Origin: Prostheceraeus crozeri
Lineage: Eukaryota > Platyhelminthes > Polycladida > Euryleptidae
Direction of reading: 5' to 3'
DNA: 64,000 nucleotides
NCBI GenBank assembly: GCA_907163375.1
Contig: CAJQUW010014381.1
Location: 186,001-250,000 of the forward strand
Below, piece by piece: positions 22,893-32,907 of the stretch; the stretch's first letter is position 1; every line of letters begins with the position of its first letter. The position numbers and the translations under genes are program-made. The notes under the pieces were generated by a model that made no database searches, was not told where the DNA came from, and saw nothing but the letters and a program-made list of their open reading frames with translations.

Positions 22893-24218
22893 CCTTAGCA
22901 TCTTTCCATTAAGAATTTCAATAGAATATTTTACATCTTCTAGCAATAAACCATAAGCCATCAATGAAGTTGTGGAATCTTTCTTTTCAATTTTAATTGT
23001 TACATCACAACCAGTCTTGATAATATCTTCAGATTGTGCACTTAAATCGAAACAGAAAACAGGATATAAATGTCTCCAATCTCCAGGAGTTAATTGTGGT
23101 TCAACTCCAAATTCGATACAAAGATTTCTATAGGCATCATATCCTTCCATAAATTGATTATTGGTATCATCGAATCTTAATGGATCAATTGGATATCGGG
23201 TTTGATTTAATGAAACTTGTAAACTTCGAATTGTATTAATATGGAAGAGATTCTTGTTCTTATCAAAACTTGGAGAATTATTTCTTTGAAAAGTTAGTAA
23301 TAAATATCTTGGAGTATTCGAAGTTCTAGTAAAATGCCAGTTAAATCTTTGTTCAGTAAAAGTGACAGAGCTCGCAGTACGCTTCATAAAACTTACTGGA
23401 ATTGATTTGTTAGTATTTAATCTTTTTGCAATAGCTGTTTCAATCTCTAAACTAGGAGTAATATGCTTAATCCACCATTCAAGTCTATCAATTTTTAAAT
23501 ATGCTTTTTTTCCAGTCTTACCAAAAAAGATTAATTCATTATTTGCTGTACGATGAATTATTAATTTAAATTTTAATTGATATGATATTTTGTCATAATC
23601 TAAATATCCGAATAATGGAGACAATGACCAATTAACTGTCTGTTTACTTTTCTTGTTAAATTCACGTCTTTCTTTATATGCACTATTGTTTGTTTTATTT
23701 AAATGTTTTGCAATATTTTCTACATCTTTCGCAATTCCTGCGGCATCTGTTCCAGCGTGAGTTAAATCATCAACAATTATACCATCATTAGTATCAGGAA
23801 ACCAACCTTCGATTTCATACTTTTTATTATTTTCACCAATTGTTACAAATCTAAGCATTGTATCAATTACACCTGGAGAATCACTTATTGTTTCTATATT
23901 TTGAGTTGCAACATCTAAACGCATTTGTGTAAATAATCTTGGAAAGAAATTATTCTCTAGTGCAATATTATCGGTATCTGGTAATGGTGTTGTAAAATTG
24001 GCATCACTATACAAAGAATATTCACAGTGTAAAAATGAATCAGGTAGATATATATAACTCTGCTGATTATCAACTTCAAAAATTAAATCACCTCCAGTAT
24101 TTACTCTACTGGAAGATCCGGGATTCATAGCAATTCTTATATAGTCATTCTTTTTTTGATTGCAACTGACGAACGGAGGATCGTCTAATCTAAATTTATT
24201 TTCGATAAGCGAAGACAT
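22884..24218 (-). CDS. Probable major capsid protein (double jelly-roll type)
   Basis: 444 residues, intact, starting at an ATG in a TATAAAAATG context. The protein is rich in beta-prone segments, has no membrane segment or signal, and has a length suited to a double jelly-roll capsid protein. Segments such as GGDLIFEVDNQQSYIYLPDS near the start, FFPRLFTQMRLDV (~residue 91) and FCFDLSAQSEDII (~residue 392) look like the folded core. It is the largest intact gene in the left-facing virion block, between two small membrane-active proteins. Identification as major capsid is by size, composition and context; a structure prediction would decide. Confidence 0.6.
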   Translation of the reverse strand: MSSLIENKFRLDDPPFVSCNQKKNDYIRIAMNPGSSSRVNTGGDLIFEVDNQQSYIYLPDSFLHCEYSLYSDANFTTPLPDTDNIALENNFFPRLFTQMRLDVATQNIETISDSPGVIDTMLRFVTIGENNKKYEIEGWFPDTNDGIIVDDLTHAGTDAAGIAKDVENIAKHLNKTNNSAYKERREFNKKSKQTVNWSLSPLFGYLDYDKISYQLKFKLIIHRTANNELIFFGKTGKKAYLKIDRLEWWIKHITPSLEIETAIAKRLNTNKSIPVSFMKRTASSVTFTEQRFNWHFTRTSNTPRYLLLTFQRNNSPSFDKNKNLFHINTIRSLQVSLNQTRYPIDPLRFDDTNNQFMEGYDAYRNLCIEFGVEPQLTPGDWRHLYPVFCFDLSAQSEDIIKTGCDVTIKIEKKDSTTSLMAYGLLLEDVKYSIEILNGKMLRIG

Positions 24219-24320
24219 TTTTATAAAAAATAATTTGACTTTTTGTTTTTCTCACACATAGAAAAATTTTACTAAAAAATAGCTTAAAAATTTTACTAAA
24301 AAATTTTACTAAATATAATT

Positions 24321-24863
24321 TTAGAATTTTGCTAGACCAGCTCCGCTACAGCTTTGCTGGTTAAACCGAAGGTTGCTGCTGACGCCATTGCCTCTTATTT
24401 CTTCAATTGAACGAACCGTAGGTTCAATTGAACGTTTTATGGCTCCGCCTGTTTTCTTCCCCTTTTTACTATCAGACGGAGCTCCGCTCCTCAAGGTTTC
24501 CCCAACAGCTATGTTAGCAATTTTGTTTTTTGTTTCCTCTGAAAGTTTTTTTAAATTTTTTAGTTCTTCGGAATCATTCCTAAGTTTACGAATAGCTTCT
24601 AGTTGTTTTAATTCGTTTTGAGACTTGACAGCATTTGATATTGCACTAGCTGTACTACCTATAGCAGCTGCTCCTTTTGCAGCAGATGTAATCAAATCTT
24701 TATTATTTTTAATTAAGTTAACGATACTTCCAATACCAGAAAATATACCGGCTCTTTCCGTGTGAACTGTTTCTCTATTATCATAATGATAAACAGGATT
24801 CATACGTGGTTCATGAGCAATTCTTTGATTTGAAGCAAAATGTTTAAGATTGTGTCCGATCAA
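24321..24863 (-). CDS. Small virion protein with membrane-active segment (pVI/pX-like)
   Basis: 180 residues. The first ATG overlaps the stop of the preceding fibre-like gene by four bases (ATGA at 24860-24863), which suggests coupled translation or a shared transcript. Residues ~38-85 (AGIFSGIGSIVNLIKNN then an Ala/Ser-rich stretch) form an amphipathic to hydrophobic region like the lytic part of adenovirus protein VI-type virion proteins. A Lys/Glu-rich coiled segment follows. The C-terminal ~50 codons are made largely from short palindromes (24337-24490) and look like recent low-complexity additions. Role inferred; no close family recognised. Confidence 0.6.
   Translation of the reverse strand: MIGHNLKHFASNQRIAHEPRMNPVYHYDNRETVHTERAGIFSGIGSIVNLIKNNKDLITSAAKGAAAIGSTASAISNAVKSQNELKQLEAIRKLRNDSEELKNLKKLSEETKNKIANIAVGETLRSGAPSDSKKGKKTGGAIKRSIEPTVRSIEEIRGNGVSSNLRFNQQSCSGAGLAKF
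24337..24490. repeat. Hairpin cluster inside the end of the small virion gene
   Basis: CCAGC...GCTGG (24337-24360), AACC-GAA-GGTT (24364-24374), GAACC-GTA-GGTTC (24413-24425) and GGAGC-TCC-GCTCC (24478-24490). The GAACC-GTA-GGTTC copy is identical to the one at 20719-20731, and both are followed by a tatggct-ccgcc/acgcc element, so this is a repeated module rather than chance palindromes. Confidence 0.7.
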
Positions 24864-25747
24864 GATTTACGTTTGTGAATGGACAACAACTTCGAGATAA
24901 CTTTATTAATTGCCTGTTGCACTTTATCTATTGCGTCAAGCAGCGTGTGATGTACTTTAATTTCTCTTCTATTAACTTGCATTTTCTGCTGATTAATCTT
25001 CAACGCCGTTTTAAGAGCATTTAACTTAACTTTAAGAACATCTAATTGTCTTTTAACAGCATCTAACTGTTCTTTATTTTCTTTAGAGTTTTCTTGTAAA
25101 TTTTTCTTTAATTCATTTTCTAAATTGATTTTCAGATTTTTCATTTTATCAACTTTTTCATTAAGTGAGTTAACTTCATTTATTATTCTATTCATCTTTT
25201 TCATTTGTTGAGTAATTTTAGAACTTAATTCATCAACACTTTTTTGGAATGTAGTTTGTAACTGCTTTAAATTTTTTTTAATTCTTTCAGGTAGTTTTTC
25301 TATTTCATCTTCTAATTGTTCTTTCAATAATTTTATCTGATGTTTATTTTTAATTACAGCAGATTTTAAATTTAAAGAAAGTAATATTAAAATTTTTGAT
25401 TGTTCTGAAATCTTTTTAAAAAGTTTTGCTATATCTGCTTCTAGCTCTCTATCCTTTTTATCAAGTTTTAATAATTTTTCGTTTAATGATTTGTCATTAA
25501 GTTTTAGCAACTTTAATTCATTCATCAGTGGAACCATAACATCGTTTATATATTTTTCTTTTAAGTCATTGATTTGTGTATCAACATATTGTTTATTTGT
25601 TAACTCTGTATTTTGTTGCGGAAGAATAGAAAGATGCAATGGACCAGATAAAACGTCTCCAGTTTTCATGATATAATTTTCTATCTCTATTTCTAATTCA
25701 CGATTATTCGGGATATATGCACCTCCACCAACATTTGGTAACATCAT
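24860..25747 (-). CDS. Coiled-coil fibre-like protein
   Basis: 295 residues, intact, ATG in a TTAAAAAATG context. Residues ~31-60 carry MKTGDVLSGPLHL followed by NKQYVD, the signature found at the start of many phage tail-fibre and receptor-binding proteins. The remainder (about 60-285) is an almost unbroken heptad-type coiled coil with few prolines, as in a trimeric shaft, ending in a basic tail. In a Polinton this would be a spike or fibre for attachment; that is inference from the motif and shape. It is divergent from the + strand gene at 25794 with only 46 bp between the two ATGs, so both starts share one A/T-rich promoter region. Confidence 0.6.
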   Translation of the reverse strand: MMLPNVGGGAYIPNNRELEIEIENYIMKTGDVLSGPLHLSILPQQNTELTNKQYVDTQINDLKEKYINDVMVPLMNELKLLKLNDKSLNEKLLKLDKKDRELEADIAKLFKKISEQSKILILLSLNLKSAVIKNKHQIKLLKEQLEDEIEKLPERIKKNLKQLQTTFQKSVDELSSKITQQMKKMNRIINEVNSLNEKVDKMKNLKINLENELKKNLQENSKENKEQLDAVKRQLDVLKVKLNALKTALKINQQKMQVNRREIKVHHTLLDAIDKVQQAINKVISKLLSIHKRKS

Positions 25748-25793
25748 TTTTTAACAATAAAAAAATAAAATTTTTTCTAATAAAAATAAAAAA

Positions 25794-27197
25794 ATGGATA
25801 AAGCAAATTTAAAAAAATTATATTCGCCCGCATCATCCTGTTCTTCTTATTCGACGAGATCAACGGGATTTGAAAATAAATGTTTTGATAATAATAATAA
25901 TAATAATAATACTATTACAAATCCATGTATAGATGTTAATATTTTATTTCAATTACAAGCCGAAATATTTAGAGAACAGACTAAAGGTTTACCTTCTATA
26001 GAAACTAATTATTGTTTATTTCCAGGTGATCCATTTATTAAATTTATGGATAATGTAAGCAAATATAATGATGTAGCTTATGTAGAATTAAATAAAGAAA
26101 ATATGGTTATAATAGGACATAATAATGTTTATGGATTCATTAGAGCAGTTTTGCCGATTAGTAATACTGATTGGATAGAAACTAAAATTATTAATTATAT
26201 TAATATTAAAGAATTAGTTAAAAAATTAAAATCTTTTTCGAAAGAAAAAATTAGATTATTTGTTGACGATCAAAACCAATATAATATTCATATCGAGAGT
26301 AAAAAACATAATGAAGAATTATTATGTCAAGTTTATTACAGAGATACAATTTATAAACAAGAAACATTAGAAATGCCCCAAAGATATGATGATGATACAT
26401 ATATAGGATTATATTCAAATTTAAATATTAATTTGTTAAAATCTTATATAAATGGTTTAGCTCAACAAGAGAAAATTTATATGTGGACAACACCTTATAC
26501 TATTAACAATGACCATTATCATAATAAACGAACCGAAGGTTCTAGGGCTTTGCCCGATCTTAAAGAATCTTATGATAATAATGATGATAATAATATAGAT
26601 GATGATAATATAGATGATGATTCAGAAGCATCTGAAAATGGTGTAAATGGTAAAAAAGATTATAAAAATATTAGTAATTATAAAAATTTAAGTGAAGAAA
26701 AATTTATATCTCATACTGATGTACATGATATTAATACTACATATAATCAAAATTTATCTAAATTTCATTTTCTTACAATTGAAAATAATAATGATGGTAT
26801 AGTTGAAGATACTGTTCGTCAACTATGTGTCGGGTCTACAAAATTTAAATTAGGATTTACATCTAATCAATTTAAAATTTTATCATCTTTAATAAAAACT
26901 AAAAGTGATTCAGATTATGGTGGTGTTATTAAATTTTCCAAAAGAGAACAAAGACCAATATTTTTCTCTATTATATTATTATCAGATAAAAGATGTAATT
27001 TAGAGTTAGATATTCCAATAAGAGAATGGTATCCTATCAGGGAATGGCATCCAATCCCAAAAAGTGTAATTTATGATGTTGAAGAAACAATTTATCATGA
27101 TGATGAAGAATCAATTGATGATGATGATGAAGAATCAATAGTTAGTGAAAATAAATTTAAATTATATTTTGATAAAACGTTATATGATAAAACTTAA
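25794..27197 (+). CDS. Hypothetical protein, 467 residues, two-part with acidic linkers
   Basis: Intact frame, ATG in a TAAAAAAATG context. Layout: Ser-rich start, an Asn run (codons ~33-39), a folded-looking domain (~45-235), a low-complexity Asn/Asp linker (~255-290) that includes a hairpin-derived stretch KRTEGSRALPDL, a second domain (~300-415), then Asp/Glu repeats (HDDEESIDDDDEES). The sequence TLYDKT at the end continues as a degenerate repeat of tatgataaaactta after the stop. I do not recognise a family. The two similar-sized domains next to PolB invite comparison with a sliding clamp, but I see no decisive motif. Confidence 0.7.
   Translation: MDKANLKKLYSPASSCSSYSTRSTGFENKCFDNNNNNNNTITNPCIDVNILFQLQAEIFREQTKGLPSIETNYCLFPGDPFIKFMDNVSKYNDVAYVELNKENMVIIGHNNVYGFIRAVLPISNTDWIETKIINYINIKELVKKLKSFSKEKIRLFVDDQNQYNIHIESKKHNEELLCQVYYRDTIYKQETLEMPQRYDDDTYIGLYSNLNINLLKSYINGLAQQEKIYMWTTPYTINNDHYHNKRTEGSRALPDLKESYDNNDDNNIDDDNIDDDSEASENGVNGKKDYKNISNYKNLSEEKFISHTDVHDINTTYNQNLSKFHFLTIENNNDGIVEDTVRQLCVGSTKFKLGFTSNQFKILSSLIKTKSDSDYGGVIKFSKREQRPIFFSIILLSDKRCNLELDIPIREWYPIREWHPIPKSVIYDVEETIYHDDEESIDDDDEESIVSENKFKLYFDKTLYDKT
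26530..26555. repeat. Paired hairpin module inside the 467-residue gene
   Basis: GAACC-GAA-GGTTC (26530-26542) then ta then GGGC-TTT-GCCC (26545-26555), followed by gat. The same arrangement recurs in PolB (29206-29231 degenerate; 29264-29289 inverted) and at the end of the gene at 33760. Confidence 0.8.
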
Positions 27198-29205
27198 TAT
27201 GATAAAACTTAATGTGATAAAGAAAATAAAATAACTTAAGAATGTGAAATATATAATAATATATGATAACTCTCAAGTCCTTGATATTAGAATGTTTATA
27301 TCTAAAATTAAAACACAAATTTTTCTTTAAAAAATAAAAAATGGAAAATACCAAGTTTTATTGTAACTTATGTAAAAAAGGTTGCAAACAAAAAGAAGTT
27401 ATCAATCTCATTTACAAAGTAAATTGCATTTACAAAATGTAGAACGAGTTGATGAAGGAAATATATTAAAATTAAATAGTTATAAAAACTATCTAGAAAC
27501 ATTGCCTACTGATATAAAAGTTAAAAAAATGTTTGATGATTATTCACATTCGGAATATAAAAAAGTTTTTAATAGTGAAGATGAGACCCTACCAGATGGA
27601 AGATATTTATTTAGCGATACTGATGAATTTGATGAAGATGAACGAACCGATGAAGCGGTAACAGATATAAAATATTTATTTAATGAATCTGTTGAACATA
27701 ATGAAACCGATGAAACTTTTTATAATGTATTAACAAACTTTTATAATATATTTAAGAAATCTTTCAAATGTTATATGAATGTAGAAGTAATTTATACAAA
27801 AAATGGACCTGATGGAATTCCTGAAGAAATAATACAAGGACATTTTACAAATTCACAAGAAATTCATAATGTAAATGATATACAACCCATATTTGAACAA
27901 ATGATACTTAAATTAGAAAATTGTATAATTGAAGCCCAGTTACGTGAATCTGGTTGGAGATTTGTTAAAATACTATCTAAGAAAATAGTAATTGATAAAT
28001 ATAAAAATAATACTGGTGGTAGTTATGTTCCTTTGCCTTTCAGTTCACCACAAATAATCAACATAAAAAATGAAGATGATTATTGTTTTCTGTGGAGTAT
28101 TATAGCACATTTACATCCTGCAGAATATCACAAAGAAAGACTAAGTCATTACAATAAAGAAGAATACATAAATGAATTTGATCTCTCTGATGGCTTAGAT
28201 GAATTTCCATATGATTATAATAGGTTAATAAAGTTTCATAAAAAGAATAAAAATTTAATAGAAGTAAATGTTTTTGAATTAAATGTGAATTATGTTTCTA
28301 TTGGTAAAATTACTCCACTTTACCCAGATTCAAAAAAAATTTATTTGAATAATAAAAATTTATGTCAATCAGAAATAGTATATAAGGATAGAGGACATTA
28401 CATGCATCATAATATTTTTTACCACGGAAATATAATATGTACTGAAAAATTTCAAATTGTTAAAACACTATCACCAATAATTATTAATCATACTAATTAT
28501 AAAGGACGTAATTATAATTAAGATTATGATACTCATTATTTATCTTTATCTTTAGAATATCAACAAAAATTACAAAATTTAAATGAAATTTTACAAAAAT
28601 GTAAAACAGATTATCAACAACAAACAAAAATATTAGTACAAGAATATGGCCATAAATATCAAAATAAGATAGAAACAATTCAAAAATTAAATGAAGAAAA
28701 TAATGAAGAAAATAAAGACAATAAAGAATTAAATGAATGTTTAAAAAATGTCTACAACAATATAAAGAACAATATGATAAAGAATATAGTTATCAGTTAC
28801 AAATATTAAATCAAAATTATCAACAGACTGAAAACGATTTACAAAGACAAATTGATTTAACACATGAAATATATAAAGATAAATTTGAAAAATTAAAACA
28901 AACAAAACAACCAGCACAAGCGAATATATTATATTATCAGGGTCATTTTATATTGTGTAAAGATGTTTCTATATTTACAAAAACTTCAGATAATAAAAAT
29001 TTTCCTTGTCTTCAATGTATGACAAGTTTTAGAACTTTAGAAGAAATGAATAGACATTTGGAGAATTGTCAACAAAACGAAGCAGTTGAAAATACTTTTC
29101 CTAAAGATGATTATTTAGAATATAATAAATGGTATTTTAAAAATAAAGTACCCTTTACTATTTATTGTGATTTTGAAGCATATAATGTTAATATGATACA
29201 AAAAC

Positions 29206-29289
29206 GAACGGAAAGTTCCAGGGCTTCACCCGATTCTGAAAATTATAATTCTGAAAATGGTACGGGCCAAGCCCTAGAACCTTCGGTTT
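29206..29289. repeat. Two hairpin modules in opposite orientation inside PolB
   Basis: GAAC-GGAAA-GTTC (29206-29218) with GGG-CTTCA-CCC (29221-29231), then 33 bp later the inverted form GGGC-CAA-GCCC (29264-29274) with GAACC-TTC-GGTTT (29277-29289). They lie between Exo I and the HNH segment and encode Ser/Glu/Pro-rich linker residues, so they are tolerated insertions in a loop. Confidence 0.75.
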
Positions 29290-29996
29290 TTAATTATGAA
29301 AAAAGTGTAGCTGAACAAAGTAAAGAAAAATATTTATTTGAACAAAAACCATTATGTTGGGGAATGTACATTCATTCAAATTATCCTGAATTATTTAAAT
29401 CAGAATATTATCAATACTATGGTGAAGATAGTTCAGAAATGTTTACAAAGAAAGTAGAAGAATTACAAGGACGTTTTTCACAATTGCTTGAAACAAATAT
29501 TCCAATGATGCCATTAACAGAAAAAGAAAAATTAAATTTTATTAATGAAACAAAATGTTATTACTGTGGAAAAGAATTTACAAAAAATTATAAAAATGGC
29601 AGAGGTAGATATATTGATAAAGTAAAAGATCATGATCATCTAAATGGATTATATAGAGGTGCAGCACATAATTCTTGTAATCTTAATGCTAATAAATTTA
29701 AATATAACTTTGTTCCTTTATATTTCTACAATGGTTCTAAATATGATTTCCATCTAGTAATGAAAGATTTATTTTCATCTGAAAAATTACAACAACAACA
29801 AATAAATGTACTATGTAAAACAGAAGAAGAATATTTTTCAATGCAATTAGGTTGTATTAGAATTTTAGATGCATTTAGATTTTTTACTCCTTATTCATTA
29901 GATGTTATGGGAAAAACTTTGAAATCTGAACAATGTAAAATATTAAATAAATATAATCTAAAACCTTTAAAAGGCATATTTCCGTATGAATATTTA

Positions 29997-30064
29997 ACCT
30001 GTGGTTCACAGTCGAAGACTGATATAACTGGAGATAAAACCTGTGGTTCACAGTCGAAGACTGA
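29997..30064. repeat. Duplicated double-hairpin module inside PolB
   Basis: The module CTGTG-GTT-CACAG overlapping CAGTC-GAA-GACTG occurs at 29999-30021 and again at 30041-30063, 42 bp apart, encoding TCGSQSKTD twice. It lies 36 bp before the in-frame TAA at 30099. Confidence 0.85.
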
Positions 30065-31850
30065 TTTTAATTCTGTGAATAAAATTATGGAAGAAAAATA
30101 ACTTCCTCCAATAAATAAATTTAAATCAACATTAAAACAATCACAATTATCTGAAGAAGACTATGCAGAAACTGAAAAGAATTGGAGAGAGTTAAATTGT
30201 AAAACAATGTATGATTATACAATGAAATATCTTCAGATAGATGTATTAATACTAGCTGATCTTTTCGAAAACTTTCGTGACATGTGTTTAGAATATTACG
30301 GAATAGATCCATGTTATTGTTATTCTACACCAGGTTTAACATGGTTAGCAGGATTAAAACATACAAATGTTAAACTTAAACATTATAAAGAAAATACATA
30401 TGATAAATTATTATTTTTTGAATCTGGAATTAGAGGTGGAGTTTCATCAGTTTTAGGTAATCGTTATGTACAGTGTTACAATAAAAAAGTAAATCCTGAT
30501 GATTATGGAATAATGAAACCTTTATCTCCAGAAGAAAGTGATCAGTTTATAAAATTGTTTAATCAAAATATAGAAGGACTTATATCAAATGAAGATAGTC
30601 AAGCAGCAGTTGATGAAATCATGAGAGAAAACTATTTGTTATATTATGATTTTAATAGCTTATATTCTTCTTGCATGATACAAGAATTACCAACAGGTGA
30701 AATGTCATGGTGTAATATTCTAGATTATCAAAAAACATATGATGGAAATTATAATCATGGTTATATATATGAAGTTGATTTAGTATACCCTGATGAAATA
30801 AAAGATAAAACAAAATATTTTCCTTTCTGTCCCGAAAACAAAATTCCCAATATAGAAGTTTTTTCAGATTATCAAAAATCTATAATTCCTAAGAAATACA
30901 GACCAACAAAAAAACTTATGTTAACACAAAGCAATAAAGGAAAGTATGTTGTTGAAGGAAGAATGCTAGATTGGTATTTAGATCATGGAATGATTCTCAC
31001 CAAAATACATCGAAAACTATTTTATCAAAAATCTAGGTGGTTAAAAGATTATATAGAGTTCAATATTGAGAAACGTAAAATAGCTAAAAGAAATAAAGAT
31101 GATTTTGGAAACGTGTTCTTCAAATTAATGAATAATGCATTTTATGGTAAGACTTTAGAAAATGTGCGTAATAGACAAAATATTGAAATAGTTTATGATA
31201 AAGATAGGTTTCAAAATTTAACAAGGAAACCTACATATAAAAGAACTACTAGATTTAGTGATGAACTATGTGCTGTACACTTACGTCGAATTAGCGTAAA
31301 ACATGATAAGTTTAATTTTATAGGATTCACTATATTAGAATTAGCTAAACTATTTAGGTATAGATTTATATATGATTATTTAGCACCTGCTTATGGCAAA
31401 AACTATAAATTACACTTTACAAATACCGATTCTGTTTTCTTAGAATTAACAATACCGTATAATTCTTCACTTGATGAAGAAATTAATAAAATAAAAGATA
31501 TCATTCATCCTTCTGATTTATGTAAAGTAAAAGATGAACTAGAAGGAAATGAAGATTTCATAACAGAAGCTATATTTTTAAAATCTAAATGTTACTGTTA
31601 TGATACAACTAATAATATTAAAACACATAAAACATTAAAAGGAATTTCAAGGGCATCAGTGGCTAATCAAATAACATTTCAAGATTATAAAAATGCATTA
31701 TTTAATAATGAAATAAAAACAGCATGTAATTATAGACTTAATTCAAAGAAACATAAAATGTATTTAAAAGAAGAACATAAATTAGCATTAGATCCATTTG
31801 ATGATAAAAGAAAAATTTTACCTGATGGAATAACTACTTCACCTTTTTAA

Positions 31851-32011
31851 AGTTTATTTATTATTATTTAAATCCGTCTAGAAAAAATTTTTTATTATTT
31901 AAATCAGACTAGAAAAAAAAATTTTATTATTTAAATGAGTCTAGAATAAAAATTTTATTATTTATTACTCAGTATAAAAATTTTTTATTACTCAGTAAAC
32001 AAATCTTCTAT
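31851..32011 (+). repeat. A/T-rich repeats after PolB
   Basis: Three or four degenerate copies of ttattatttaaatc-gtctagaaaaaattt follow the PolB stop and precede the hairpin train at 32012. Confidence 0.7.
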
Positions 32012-32050
32012 CGACTTTCAGTCGGGGCGAAGCCCCTCGAGGCGAAGCCT
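32012..32050. terminator. Hairpin train between PolB and ATPase gene ends
   Basis: CGACT-TTC-AGTCG (32012-32024), GGGGC-GAA-GCCCC (32024-32036) and AGGC-GAA-GCCT (32040-32050) abut each other. The ATPase stop (32049-32051) lies in the third stem. Two copies of GCGAAGC, a core known to form an exceptionally stable DNA mini-hairpin, are present. It sits between two convergent genes, as a shared 3'-end signal would. Confidence 0.55.
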
Positions 32051-32813
32051 AGTCAGAGAACAATTGTTCGATAACTCTATCATGAATTTTTTTATCAATA
32101 TTAATTGTGATAAATCCATAATCTTTTGACCAAGCATTGTTACACGATTGTTTAAATTCATCTTTATTTCTTACGCATAAATCTCTTAACAAATCACTTA
32201 AGTTTCTTGCATTTATTTCAAATAGTATAAATATATTTGCATTCTTTCTAATAACACTTCCGTCTAATGAATACATACTTTGTGTTAAATAAAATACACT
32301 ACAGTTATTATGTCTACCTCTTGTGAAATAATTTCTCTGAACTGACTGATTTCTATCATTAACACAATCATCAAAAATTACACAATGTTTCATTGTTTTA
32401 TCTAGTTTACTAGGATCTTGCATATTACCACTATCATCTATTAATTGTATCTTTATATGCTTATTTTTATTGGATTCTACTAACTGACTATTTTTTGCTG
32501 CTTCTTCACACCACGAACTTATTTCTTCTTCATCAGATTTTTCATATTCTTTGAATAATGAAGCAATTGCTGTTTTTTTAAGATTATTTTCAAATCCATA
32601 TTTTAAAAATTGATAGACGGGTTGTTCTGCCGTTGTTGTATAAATTATAAGATTGTTATAATCCAAAAAATTTGGAGTCGTTAAAATTTTAAATAATAGA
32701 TACGTTTTTCCACAACCTGATCTTCCGCAAATAACTGACAAAACTTTATTAGATAAATTTGGATGATGATTAAATTTAAGTTTCTTTTTATTTAATGGGG
32801 GTACTTCACTCAT
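32049..32813 (-). CDS. FtsK/HerA-type genome packaging ATPase
   Basis: 254 residues, intact, ATG in a TTAAAAAATG context. Walker A is CGRSGCGKT (residues ~29-37) and Walker B is KHCVIFDDC (~142-150) with the acidic pair in DD. A downstream VFYLTQSMY motif matches the sensor position of A32-like packaging ATPases. It pumps element DNA into capsids in the virus-like model. Length is typical of the family. It lies directly next to the probable penton gene. Confidence 0.88.
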   Translation of the reverse strand: MSEVPPLNKKKLKFNHHPNLSNKVLSVICGRSGCGKTYLLFKILTTPNFLDYNNLIIYTTTAEQPVYQFLKYGFENNLKKTAIASLFKEYEKSDEEEISSWCEEAAKNSQLVESNKNKHIKIQLIDDSGNMQDPSKLDKTMKHCVIFDDCVNDRNQSVQRNYFTRGRHNNCSVFYLTQSMYSLDGSVIRKNANIFILFEINARNLSDLLRDLCVRNKDEFKQSCNNAWSKDYGFITINIDKKIHDRVIEQLFSD

Positions 32814-32890
32814 TTTTTAATAAAAAAATTTATTTTTATTTTATTTTTATTTTTAAAGAAGAAGAAAATTAAACTTCTCTAGCTTCTCGT

Positions 32891-32907
32891 GGGAGTTTAT
32901 ACCTCCC
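32891..32907. terminator. Hairpin over the stop of the penton-like gene
   Basis: GGGAG-TTTATAC-CTCCC; the TAA of the minus-strand gene (32897-32899) is in the loop. Confidence 0.45.

Larger units (their letters stand above)
27341..31850 (+). pseudogene. Protein-primed family B DNA polymerase (Polinton PolB), four lesions
   Basis: ATG at 27341 in an ATAAAAAATG context. An N-terminal C2H2 finger is split by a frame change at ~27375-27390; the next frame (27382-28521) holds the conserved CFLWSI and RLSHYN region. A TAA at 28519-28521 interrupts a coiled-coil linker, and an A6 run at 28743-28748 shifts frame again. The frame 28737-31850 has one TAA (30099-30101). It contains Exo I (CDFEAY), an inserted Cys/His endonuclease VII-like HNH segment (CYYCGKEF, KDHDHLNGLYRGAAHNSCNLN), Exo II (YNGSKYDFHL) and Exo III (YLQIDVLILAD). 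Polymerase motif A is DFNSLYS, B is KLMNNAFYGKT, and C is FTNTDS (first Asp replaced by Asn). It would replicate the element's linear DNA. Total ~1500 codons. Confidence 0.92.

Noticed and set aside
25794-27197. Sliding clamp identity for the 467-residue protein
   Set aside because: Only a vague two-domain resemblance; no decisive motif seen.
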